Assembly (NCBI RefSeq): GCF_024323335.1
Contig: NC_066581.1
Span: 345,776,399-345,840,398 of the forward strand
Reading direction: 5' to 3'
Origin: Lathyrus oleraceus
Taxonomy: Eukaryota; Streptophyta; Magnoliopsida; Fabales; Fabaceae
Length of the DNA: 64,000 nucleotides
Part shown: piece by piece, positions 36,700 to 47,399 of the stretch
Layout of the letters: every line of letters starts with the position of its first letter
Position numbering within the stretch: position 1 is the first letter of the stretch
Made by a program: the position numbers and the translations under genes
Notes under the pieces: generated by a model
Seen by the model: only the letters and a program-made list of their open reading frames with translations
The model's database searches: none
Told to the model about the DNA's origin: nothing

Positions 36700-39600
36700 G
36701 TTGGTTTATAAACCCATTGAATACAATGAAGAAGGCCGAGGAAGGAAGTGATGAAGAAGTACCTGATGAATTGTCTCGTCTACTTGAGCACGAGAAAAAA
36801 GCCATTCAACCATTCGAAGAGAAGATTGAGTTAGTCAACTTTAGTTCCGAGGATGATGTGACGGAAGTCAAGGTTGGGTCTCGACTGTGTCCAGAAGTGA
36901 AGAAGGGGTTGATTGATCTTCTCCGAGAGTACTCAGATGTGTTTGCTTGGTCCTATCAAGATATGCCTGGTTTAGATTCTGAGATTGTGGAGCATAGATT
37001 GCCGTTGAAGCCAGAATGCCCGCCAGTCAAGCAGAAGTTGAGGAGAACTCGTCTTGATATGGAAGTGAAGATCAAAGAAGAAGTGCAGAAGCAAATTGAT
37101 GTCGGTTTCCTTGTTACTATTGAGTATCCGCAGTGGGTGGCCAACATTGTGCCTGTTCCGAAGAAGGATGGAAAAGACCGTATGTGCGTAGATTATATAG
37201 ATTTGAACAAAGATAGTCCGAAAGATGATTTCCCTCTGCCACACATTGATATGTTGGTAGACAATACAACTAAATTCAAAGTCTTTTCGTTTATGGACGG
37301 ATTTTCCGGATATAATCAGATCAAGATGGCACCCGAGGATATGGAGAAGACCACATTCATTACACCCTGGGGAACATTTTGTTATAGAGTGATGCCTTTC
37401 GGTTTAAAGAATGCTGGTGCAACTTACTAGAGAGAAAGACTACTCTTTTTCATGATATGATGCATAAAGAGATCGAAGTCTATGTTGATGATATGATTGC
37501 TAAATCCCTTGATGAAGAGGGACATGTTGAGCATTTGTTGAAGCTATTCCAACGATTGAGGAAGTACAAACTCCGCTTGAATCCCAATAAATGTAATTTT
37601 GGTGTTCGTTCTAGTAAGTTGTTGGGATTTATTGTCAATGAGAAAGGTATTGAAGTTGATCCTACCAAGGTCAAAGCAATACAAGAGATACCTGCACCCA
37701 AGACTGAGAAGCAAGTCAGAGGTTTTCTCGGCCGCTTGAATTATATCTCAAGATTTATTTCACACATGACCGCCACATGTGCGCCTATATTCAAGCTTCT
37801 TAAGACAGATCAGTCTTGTGATTGGACCGAGGACTGCCAGAAAGCTTTTGATAGTATCAAAGAATATCTGCTTGAGCCTCCGATTTTGTCTCTGCCTATT
37901 GAAGGAAGACCGTTGATCATGTATTTGACTGTGCTTAAAGAGATTATGGGTTATGTTCTGAGTCAGCAAGACGAAACTGGAAAGAAAGAGTATGTTATTT
38001 ACTACCTCAGTAAGAAATTCACCGATTGTGAGACTCGGTATTCTATGCTTGAGAAGACTTGTTGCGCATTGGCTTGGGCTGCTAAGCATCTGCGTCAATA
38101 TATGTTGAATCATACCACTTGGTTGATATCCAAAATGGATCCTATCAAGTATATTTTTGAGAAGCCTGCTTTAACTGGGAGGATTTCTCGTTGGCAGATG
38201 TTATTATCAAAGTATGATATTGAATACCGATCTCAGAAAGCAATTAAGGATAGTGTCTTGGCTGACCACTTGGCTCACCAACCAATTGAAGATTACCAGT
38301 CAATATAGTATGATTTTCCTGACGAAGAGATTTTGTACTTGAAAATGAAAGATTGTGATGATCCATTGCTTGAAGAAGGGCCAGAACCTGGTTCCCGTTG
38401 GGGCATGGTATTTGATGGAGCTGTTAATCAATATGGTAATGGCATTGGGGCAGTGATTATTACTCCTCAAGGCACGCATTTTCCATTTACAACTAGATTG
38501 ACTTTCAAATGTAAGAGTAATATGGCTGAGTATGAAGCTTGCATTATGGGGCTTGAAGAGGTCATTGATCTCAGAATCAAGTACTTAGACGTCTATGGAG
38601 ATTCAACTTTGGTTGTGAATCAAATCAAGGGTGAATGGAAGACGAATCAACCCGGTTTGATACCATATAGAGACTATGCGAGGAGGATTTCAACTTTCTT
38701 TACAAAGGTTGAGTTTCATCATATCCCTCGAGATGAAAACCGGATAGCAGATGCTCTTGCAACTTTGATTTCAATGATTGTGGTGAAGTATTGGAATGAA
38801 GTTCCCAATCTGACTGTGATGCGTCTTGATATGCCAGATCATGTATTTGCTGTTGAAGAAGTTCATGATAAGAAGCCATGGTATTTTTATATTAAATGTT
38901 TCCTCCAAAGTCAGATTTACCTGCATGGGGCGTCTCTGAAAGATAAGAAGACTTTGAGAAAATTACCCGATAATTTCTACCTGAATAGTGATGTACTTTA
39001 CAAGAGAAACTTCGATATGGTTCTGCTCAGATGCGTGGATAGACACGAAGTAGACCTATTGATGATTGATAAGAAGACTTTGAGAAAATTACCCGATAAT
39101 TCCTTTGGTACTCATTCCAATGGACATGCAATGGCAAAGAAGATGTTGCGAGCAGGTTACTCTTGGCTGACAATGGAATCTGACTGTTGCAAGTTTGTGA
39201 AGAAATGCCACAAGTGTCAAATTTATACAGATAAGATTCATGTTCCTCCGACACTATTGAACATCATTTCCTTCCCATGGCCCTTCTCCATGTGGGGAAT
39301 TGATATAATTGGAATGATTGAGCCCAAAGCTTCGAATCGACATCGTTTCATTTTGGTGGCAATTGACTACTTCGCAAAGTGGGTTGAAGCGGCATCATAT
39401 GCGAATGTAACCAAGCAAGTTATTGTGAGGTTTATCAAGAATCAAATCATATGCCGTTATGGTGTGCCAAGTAAGATCATTGCTGATAATGGTTCGAACT
39501 TGAATAACAATATGGTTGAAGCCCTTTGCAAAGACTTCAAGATTGCACACCATAATTCTTCTCCCTACATACCTAAGATGAATGGGGCTGTTGAAGCCGC

Positions 39601-39716
39601 AAACAAGAACATCAAGAAGATCATCCAGAAAATGGTTGTAACGTACAAGGATTGGCATGAGATGCTCCCATTTGCTTTACATGGGCACCGTACATCCATC
39701 CGCACTTCAACAGGGG
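36700..39716 (+). pseudogene. pol: pol of element O (RT, RNase H, integrase), truncated by element B
   Basis: Reverse transcriptase shows VPVPKKDGKDRMCVDY, FSFMDGFSGYNQI, PFGLKNAGATY and the catalytic YVDDM at about 37483. RNase H shows FDGAVNQYGNGIGAV, an AEYEAC glutamate and GDSTLVV. Integrase shows the zinc ligands HSNGH and CHKC, then the catalytic D in GIDIIG, D in ADNGS and E in GAVEAANK. Defects are TAG at 37428-37430 (B has CAG) followed by a frameshift before 37457, TAG at 38306-38308, and a 34-nt duplicated segment inside the zinc-finger region (38942-38975 copied at 39068-39101). The frame runs into B's LTR after HRTSIRTSTG and then reads LTR sequence to 39988, which is not coding. 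Confidence 0.93.
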
Positions 39717-40024
39717 AGTCGCAACGCGAAAAGCAACCGGCGGGAAAAGACACACAAACAGAGCCGCCACCGTGCGTTATTTATCCCAAAGGAGGGAAAG
39801 GAAACGCTCGAAGTAAACCTGGAAAGGCAATGGTCTTACCACCCGAGATTGCAAGGATCGGGAGTCGGTTACGCGAGGGGAAGGTATTAGCACCCCTCAC
39901 GTCCGTCGTACTCGACGGGATCCACGCTCAAAAGAATGGAATAAGGTTGCTAATAAACTACTCAAAGAATGCACACACACTAGAATAAACAAGCGAAAGA
40001 AGACGGAGGAAGGGGACTCGGCAC

Positions 40025-40625
40025 GATGTCGCATCCTAGGCCTACATAGTTTGTCAGAAACAAACATCAGAGTCGACGTAGTTCGGGGAAATGGGAACGA
40101 ACTCGATAGGATATCGCATCCTATGCCTACGTATCTCATCTAGAATGAGAATCAGAGCTACCGTAGTTCGGCTAACGCACGCCGAAACAAAACACAACAC
40201 AAAGACGCTGAGACGTCAAAAGAAACAGACAACAGGAAATGGAATGCCAATTAATGGGCTTACGTCCAACTCCAGACAAACAACCCGAACAGGAAACCAA
40301 ATGCCAATCGCTGGACTTACATCAGACTCCACAAAACTAACAAACGCACACAGGAAACCGAATGCCAATCGCTGGACTTACATCAGACTCCAAACACACC
40401 ATAAATAGGAAACCGAATGCCAATCGCTAGGCTTACATCAGACTCCTAACACACACAAAAAGGTTATCAAACAGACAAACTAATAGGGAGTCTGGAACTC
40501 GAGCCTAATAGTCGTCAAGCAAACACACACAAAAAAGAAAAGGTTGCCCGGAGAGATCTCGCACGATCTCCTGCCTACGTACCTCATCTGGTATGAGGAT
40601 CAGGGCGACGTAGTTCCCCTTAACA
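40025..40625 (-). other. three CTACGTA-type stem-loop modules in B's LTR
   Basis: The stems are GTTTGT/ACAAAC (40049-40054, 40060-40065), TCTCAT/ATGAGA (40134-40139, 40145-40150) and CCTCAT/ATGAGG (40582-40587, 40593-40598). All have 5-nt loops and stand between CCTACGTA-like and CGTAGTTC sequences. The right LTR carries them at about 58019-58620. Confidence 0.65.
40233..40445 (-). repeat. tandem repeat of about 58 bp, four copies, in B's LTR
   Basis: Each unit contains AGGAAACCGAATGCCAATCG followed by a GGACTTACATCAGACTCC-like part. The first copy is the most diverged. The array is also in the right LTR (58228-58440), and A's LTR has two looser copies near 13316-13410. Confidence 0.85.
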
Positions 40626-43373
40626 GGGGAGAAACTTTCTCCTAACTAGAGACCGGGAAATAACAAACTAAAAGGGAGACTGACTCGAGCCTAATAGTTG
40701 TCAAGCAATCCACAATAGTCCTAGGTTGAGGTATCTGAATCAAAATCTAACTCGCACAGGCAACAAGTCAATCACACAGCAAGTAAGCAACACAGGTGAA
40801 CAGGTATCACACGCTATATGCAAACAAGCGGCTCATACAAGGCTGGGCTTTAGTCAAGGGGTCATATCAACCTCGACAAACAAGCCAACACTGGAAGGAT
40901 ATCTGAGGCTCTTAACCACTGACATTGACCGTCAGGGTGAGCAAATGAAAGGTAATGAGGATTGGACCTCATAGCTCTTAACCCGGGCCTGGGTGAGCTT
41001 GAATCAATGAAAACGTGGGGATCTAGAATGTGGGACCCTACTCCACTTGACGGACACAACAAGATTTTGGGTGTTTATTCAAAAGCATCAGCACGTTGTG
41101 CGAGCATAATGAAAGACAAAACTGAATAGCAGGGGATTGATTGCAAATCCCTTTTATTTGCCAATTGCCTCTTCACTTAGGAGGACTTGACATGTAACCA
41201 TGCCTCATTGAGGTCTTTAGCACAAAATTAAACAATCAAGAACATGGCCTCTTAAGGAGGGCTTCAGACAGGTGCCTGCCAAAGATAGCAGGTCTTCCAG
41301 ACTACATGGAGTTCAAGAGATTACCTAAGTGGTATGTCAACCACTAGCAAAGCAAAGCAACTCAAATAATGAGTTAAAGCTACTAAAGTACCTGCAAGAA
41401 AGTCAAAACAGTCAATATTCACATTCAGACAAACAATCAACAGTTAACAGATAACAACAGACAGACAATCCCAATATGTACAACATGTAAGCCATAGAAG
41501 GCAAACACTCAAGTGATTCACTACCAAAGGACCTACAAAATAACCAAAGGTTAGTAAACAAGACAAATAGCAAAGCTCAAATGATGAGGCAACATCAACC
41601 ATGGAGATGAATGCTTGATCCTGAAAGACAAAGCTCAAATTGTGAGTTCAAACCCCTAGGGCAAAGCCTAGGGTCAAAGGTGAATCAAAAAGTCAAAACA
41701 GCAACCAAAATTTCTCATGAAGCATGTTTAATCAAGCAAGAACATGTCCTAAAAAGGACCAAGTCAAAAGCATTAAGCAAAGTCATTTCATGAGCATGAG
41801 AAGGCAAAGGCAATTTCAAAGCATACAATTGATCATAAAAAATCAAAATTCCATATTAAAACAGAAATGAATCAAACAATTCTGGAAATTTTTATGATCA
41901 TACAATATGTCAAACACAATCATCATGCCAAAAATTATAATTAGAGGAGCTCATTTGACCTAGAAATGAAAATGCACAAGTATGACATCAAATTGTGTGA
42001 CACACATTGTCACACCAAAAGTTTATGTGTCTAAAACAGAAATTAAAAATGAGAAAAATACCAAACCAAGCCTCAAAGGTCAAGCATCATGTTAGGAATC
42101 ATCACACAAAATTTCATGGCAATTGGCCAATGTATGGGCATTTTATGATAGAAAGAATGAAGCATGTCACATATGTATACATGTTCAAGTAATTCCACAC
42201 AATCAAAAATCCAGAAGTGGTAAAATCATGAAATCACATCACAAAAATACTAGACATCTCAAGGATCATGTAGAATTTTTTTTGGAGTTAATTGGAATCA
42301 TTTTCAATTTTTAGTGATTTTTTGAAGTTGGAAGAAAATATGAATAAATGATGAAACATGTACATGTCAAATTGGAGGGAGATGATTAAATGTGAATTAA
42401 TTTGAAAAAATGGAAGAAGCTGGAATCGAAGTGTGGAGAGAGGCGCATCAAAACGATGCCGTTTTAGGCCAAAACTGGAAATGAAAAAAAAGAAAATACG
42501 AAACACGCTCATGGAGGATCGAAGCGAGGGAGCGTACTAGCGATCAAAACGCGGTCGCTTCACTTAAGTGAGTTGGCGTGCCAACTCAGAGGTCCTTGCA
42601 CGCGTGGATCGGTCAGCGAAATGAGGTCCAATGGTTTGGACATTAGGACGCACAGGTGGCGCACACAGGGACAAGCCCTAGCGCTGAACCAGGCAGCGGT
42701 TCATGTGGTGGAAACCACCGTCTCCTACCTTGAGATGGTGGTGAACAGTACCACGTGCATTTTTTTTTTGCAGATTTCCATAAAACTTATATCAAATGAA
42801 AGCTTAACTCATGTAGGTTCCAAATCCACGATTGTTTTGGCCTAATTCTTCATAAATTTTAAGAATCGATCAAAAACACATATGCATGTCAAACTTTAAA
42901 CTCACATATCTCATGCAATATTCATCCGTTTTTTATGAAATTTAGATCAGAATTACCAGCATGCAAAGACCTATCTAATCATGTCCATAAAATTGAGAAT
43001 TAAGAGACTCGAATTTGGACCAACCTGGAATGGCAGTGATCAAAACAGTGAGTTCAAGGCCTCCAAAGTGTGTGAATCCACTCCTTAACTCTTGTTATGA
43101 AGCTTTGTGAATGAATTGAGGCTTGGAGTTGCTTGGACCTAGCTTAATTTGCACTTGCCATTGATGTGTTCATATGCTTGACATGCTTCAAACCTTGCTC
43201 AAATTCCACAAAAAATGGATGATTCATGCTCCAAACTTCATGATGATGATGGATCTATCAAGAAAATGTGTGGTTGTATGGAGAAAATTTGAATTTGAGA
43301 TGAGAGAAATTTTGGAGGGAAAATGAGATCTAGATCTAGAATTGGTGATTATGAACAATTCTGTTAGGGTTTG

Positions 43374-43382
43374 CCTTATATA
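43374..43382 (-). promoter_or_regulatory. TATA box in element B's LTR
   Basis: TATATAAGG on the minus strand, 1,254 nt into the LTR, matching the offset in A (1,257) and O (1,245). Confidence 0.55.
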
Positions 43383-44635
43383 TGCTCTACTAATTACATC
43401 CAAATCACAATTAGTCATGAGTTAATTAGGATTAGGCAAAAATAAGGTGTATGACAAATTTTGGAAAATTGGTGGTGCCATGCAAATGTACACGTGAATA
43501 GTAGCAAACGGATGATCAAATTCACTTAAAATCTTCCAATGAACACAATGGCAATGGTATTTTGTTCCCATGATGTACCAAATTCAAATTTGCAATTTTC
43601 CCTCCAAAATGGTCATGAATGGGCAAATGATTTTATGATGAAATTTCATGCAATGCCATGAATGATTTGGATAATACATGTCATAAGGAGCAAAGTGCAA
43701 AAAGAGGCACTCAAATTGGAGCTTTAGATCAAAAGTTATGGCCTTTTGAAGTTTCAAGCACACTTGGCAATGATTTGATCATATCTCCTCAACCATTCAT
43801 CAGATGCTCATGATCTTGGACTTTTTGGAAATGGTAGAAAAAGATCTTCAACTTTCATGTTGGACAAAATTTAATTTGAAGCTCTTTTGATGATGTAAGA
43901 TCAAGTTGAATTTGGACCAAAATCTTTCCATTTTTGGAAACTTTCAATTATAGGTCACTTTCCATTTTTGGAAACTTTTGATCTGGCCTCAAATTCTTCA
44001 AGATAAGTGTTTGTAATGACAAATGAACCTCTCTTGAACATGAATGAGATGTTGAAGCCCATTTCTCCACCTCCTAGCCCTCAGTTGACTTTCTATTGAC
44101 TTTCTAGGTCCTTAGATGACCTAACCATGCTCTGATCAGCTTGAGCCTCAACCACCTGAGGAAATTTGCTTCAAAATGAACCTTGGCTCATATAAGCTCA
44201 ATAGAATGATCATGTGATCCCCCTATCAATAGAATACCTCATCTCTTTGAAAATCCCTGATTGGAAGGATGCAATTGATTAGGGTTGACCAGAGGTCAAA
44301 ACCCTAATCTAGAGGAATCTAATCATGAACAATGAACCCCTTGATAATGTCATAACCATGATGATGGTGACATATCCTTGCCAATAAGATAATGATCAAA
44401 ACCATTGAAGGACCAAGAAACCCTAATGCACTGCAAACCCTCAGATGGTTTATAATCAGTCCATAGAAACCCTCAGGCTTGAACCACATCACTTCTCCAT
44501 CTTTGAAAAGACTTTGGAGGATAACTTTACTATTTCCACATGATATGCAATATGCAAATGCCTAATATCCTAAAATATGAAATGCAATATGCTAAGCTAG
44601 TCCCAAGAGAGGAGGGCAAGTTTTGAGGTGTTACA

Positions 44636-44653
44636 GCTGCCCATATTCAATCC
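44636..44653 (-). other. polypurine-tract-like site of element B
   Basis: In element sense, GGATTGAATATGGGCAGC precedes the 3' LTR. One G of the GGGG run seen in A and C is T here. Confidence 0.45.
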
Positions 44654-44779
44654 ACTGTGAACCTGTCGATATGAACAGCCTCGGCTTTCAGATGATCAGG
44701 GTGAAGAGTGATTGAATACCAAGAACAGACGAACAATTTGCGCTCCGCTGGGGATTATTATTATATTTTTTGCTTTTCT

Positions 44780-45880
44780 TGAACCCCAAAACTTTTTGAT
44801 GTTTTTCTTCTCTAGAACCCCGGTACTTCTTTGATTGATTTTTTTTTGCTTTTTCTTGGACCCCGAACAATTATTTTCGCGCGTATGATCCCTGATCGCC
44901 GCATTTGAACCCCGACAACTTCATAACACTCCTGTTTGCCAAATCATGAACCCCGTTCTCCAGTTGAACCCCAGTCGCCTAACGATAACTCGCGATCGCC
45001 GTTGTGAACCCCGCTCTCCAGAAAACACCACGTGTCTCCTTTTCTCCATTTGAACCCCGCTCTCCAGAAAATGCCCAGCACTTCCTTCTCTCCATTTGAA
45101 CCCCGTTCTCCATTCTCTTGTGATAATTCCGCTGGCAACGTCGGAAATAACACCAAAACACCACTCTGATGGCGACACATCAGAGGGTACACCTTCACAA
45201 CAGGAAGGTAACATGTGCATTTCTTCCTCAGAAGACACCCACAACGACCTCTGTTAGCCTCAGCCAAAGTCTAAGGTGACACATGATCCGAAGACAATCC
45301 CAAGGACCTCATCCCGGATATAATCTTCAACTCCAATCTCCATTTGAACCCCGTACTCCAGAAAATGCCGCAACACTTCCTTTTCTCCATTTGAAATGTA
45401 CTTTCGCGCTGATCGCGTAACGTTCTTTGATCTTCGTTTCCATCTCCGCCCGATGGAAAATTTTCCTCCAATATCGCACTACTGGGGAACATTGTTGCTC
45501 CAACGTCATGATGCTAAACTCCTCAGAGTAACATCTTCACCATCCGGCGAAACCAATTCTCAAGCGGTAACCACGGCTCGAGTAACATCTTCCAATTTCC
45601 ATCTCGCACGACAGAAATCTTCTCCAGTATCGCAGTACTGGGGAATACCGTTAACCCAAAATCACGGTGCTAAACTCCTCAGAGTAACATCCTCACCATC
45701 CGGTGAAACCAACTCTCAAGCGGTAACCACGGCTCGAGACTAACTGATGCTCGCAATGCTGATGTTGATCTTCCAACTAGCGAAACCACTTCTCAAACGG
45801 TAACCACGGCTTGAGTAGCATCTTCACCAACCGGCGAAACCAAATCTCAAACGGTAACCACGGCTTGAGACTAGCTAATG
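44780..45880 (-). repeat. dispersed short repeats in B's 3' region
   Basis: Two motifs recur. TTTGAACCCCG followed by CTCTCCAG-type sequence occurs several times at 44900-45370. A unit with CTCAAGCGGTAACCACGGCT followed by TGAG or CGAG occurs about four times at 45560-45875 and can fold CTCAAGC against GCTTGAG. TTTCCATC/GATGGAAA at 45437-45459 is an eight-pair hairpin. Element A keeps one or two copies of each. Confidence 0.7.
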
Positions 45881-46070
45881 CTTGCAGTGCTTGTGCATGA
45901 TGATTTTTTAGCGTAATGCTCCATAATCATGGAAATGCTACGTAATTAGGCATGCAATATGCTATGCTTATCTAAATGATGAATGCATAAAAAATATCCC
46001 CCTTAAGGGACTCTTCTGGGGAGCTCGAGGCACTCCGCTGAGGAACTCGATACCACTCCAACCTCCACCT

Positions 46071-46330
46071 TGCTGGGGAATAGCACTGCTGCTGGGGACA
46101 AGACAACCCTCACCAGGGATGACCTCCACTGAACCCGATCCGCTTGGGAACTTCGCTGGGGAAACAGCTACCAACGCACTCTGCGGGGAAAACAACAATC
46201 TTCAACTTGCTGGGGAAATAACAAGCTCCAACATGCTAGGGGAAACAAAAACATTCAGACCTGGCTGCCGAGGAAAGACCGATCTCGAACCCGCTGGGGA
46301 GATAACAATTCCGACTCTGCTTGGGGAAAT
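46071..46330 (-). repeat. GCTGGGGA motif cluster of element B
   Basis: Repeated CTGGGGA on the plus strand. The copy at 46312-46327 reads CGACTCTGCTTGGGGA, which is the PBS core with one T inserted, on the strand opposite to the real PBS. Confidence 0.75.
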
Positions 46331-46674
46331 AAGGAAAGCCTGGCACAGAACACCCGTCGACTCGTTGATCCCTGGTATTCAACATCTAAATCCAATGTCA
46401 GCTTTCCACTTTTGAGAGCTCCCAGACTCGTCTGGACTTTTATGATTCATCACCTTGTATTCTCGACTTCTCCGTACTCTACGGAGATCGACCTCCCTGG
46501 ATTCATACAAACTCTCCAGTCCTCAGACTTTGAAGAGTCTTCTTGATTAACCCTCCAGGATCGTCGCACTCCTTCACCGTCTTTTCACCCTCTTTCAATT
46601 CCTCGTCCCTGATTGGACTCCACGGGGATCTTTTGTCAAAATCTTCACATCACAACCTGCAAGTGAGTGAAAAT

Positions 46675-46788
46675 ATCTAACAACACCTGCAAAAGAGATC
46701 GTTAGATAAAAACGTGCCCCAGGCGTGCCAAAGTTTCAACACCTGAGTCACTCAACCTCCCGAATAAGATTTCAAGTTTTCAATCTTA
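46675..46788 (-). other. two conserved stem-loops in the 3' region of element B
   Basis: ATCTAAC/GTTAGAT (46675-46681, 46701-46707) and TAAGATT/AATCTTA (46765-46771, 46782-46788), as in A at 20511-20624. Confidence 0.5.
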
Positions 46789-47190
46789 TAAACATGCATT
46801 GGAAGGGATCTCCATGTCTCAAAATGCAAATATTCTTTATCAAAACAAACAGATGTTTTTGCAATCAAAACAGTAATGAAAACAAAAACAAAATTATTTG
46901 ACTGAATATGCATTTTATTGATTGGAAAAGGTGCGGCTCGTGAATGAGCAATACAAAGGAAGCAATTCCTGAAAAGAGGTAATTGCGCACAAAAGGAAAA
47001 TCTATCCTAATGGCAATGTGAACCCGTGATCTCATCGAGTTCCAACTCGGTTACACCCCATATGTCCTCAGACTCTCCGCTTTCTGCCTTCTGAACAAGA
47101 CGCTTCCGACTGATCCCTGCCGGGGATTATCCATGTCATAACCAAAACATAAACGATCATGCTGAACGCAGTTGTTCGTTTCAATCCCTC

Positions 47191-47397
47191 TTTTGCCTGG
47201 ACCGCCCTTTCGGGTTTTCAGTCCACCGGGATACCCTTTTTTGCCCAAGCCGCCCTTGTGGGGTTTTCGACTTGCCGGGTGTACAGTTTTTTTCTTTTCT
47301 TTATCCCTAATTTTTGCCCGAACCTTTTTTCATTTTTTTGGTTCGCCGGGATGCCCATTTTTGCCTGGACTATTTTATTCTTTTCGTCCAGCGGGTC
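47191..47397 (-). other. four-hairpin block after the pol stop, element B
   Basis: The stems are TGGAC/GTCCA (47198-47202, 47221-47225), CAAGCCG/CGACTTG (47246-47252, 47268-47274), CGAACC/GGTTCG (47319-47324, 47340-47345) and CTGGAC/GTCCAG (47365-47370, 47386-47391). Stem 2 differs from A by one base, which becomes a G-U pair in element-sense RNA. Confidence 0.75.
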
Positions 47398-47399
47398 TC

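Larger units (their letters stand above)
8172..39716 (+). mobile_element. element O: Ogre-type Ty3/gypsy retrotransposon, interrupted by A and B
   Basis: The visible parts are the 5' LTR (8172-12586), PBS, leader (12614-12896 and 31294-31854), ORF1, gag-pro, intron, and pol up to integrase. Element A splits the leader at 12896/31294 and element B cuts integrase at 39716. The rest of integrase, the 3' region and the 3' LTR lie beyond 64000, because B's far end is itself interrupted by C. The order ORF1, gag-pro, intron, pol is the Ogre arrangement known from legumes. Several stops and one frameshift make it defective, and it is the oldest of the nested elements. Confidence 0.88.
39717..44635 (-). 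repeat. 3' LTR of element B, 4,919 bp
   Basis: On the plus strand it starts AGTCGCAACG and ends GGTGTTACA, so in element sense it runs TG to CT rather than TG to CA. Both LTR copies share this. It is related to A's LTR at both ends but clearly a different subfamily. The first 1,619 bp align without gaps to 57711-59329, with about 35 substitutions by eye. Confidence 0.95.

Noticed and set aside
39717..39988. C-terminal 90 codons of the long frame that begins in O's integrase
   Set aside because: This is read-through into B's LTR after the insertion point, not a fusion protein.
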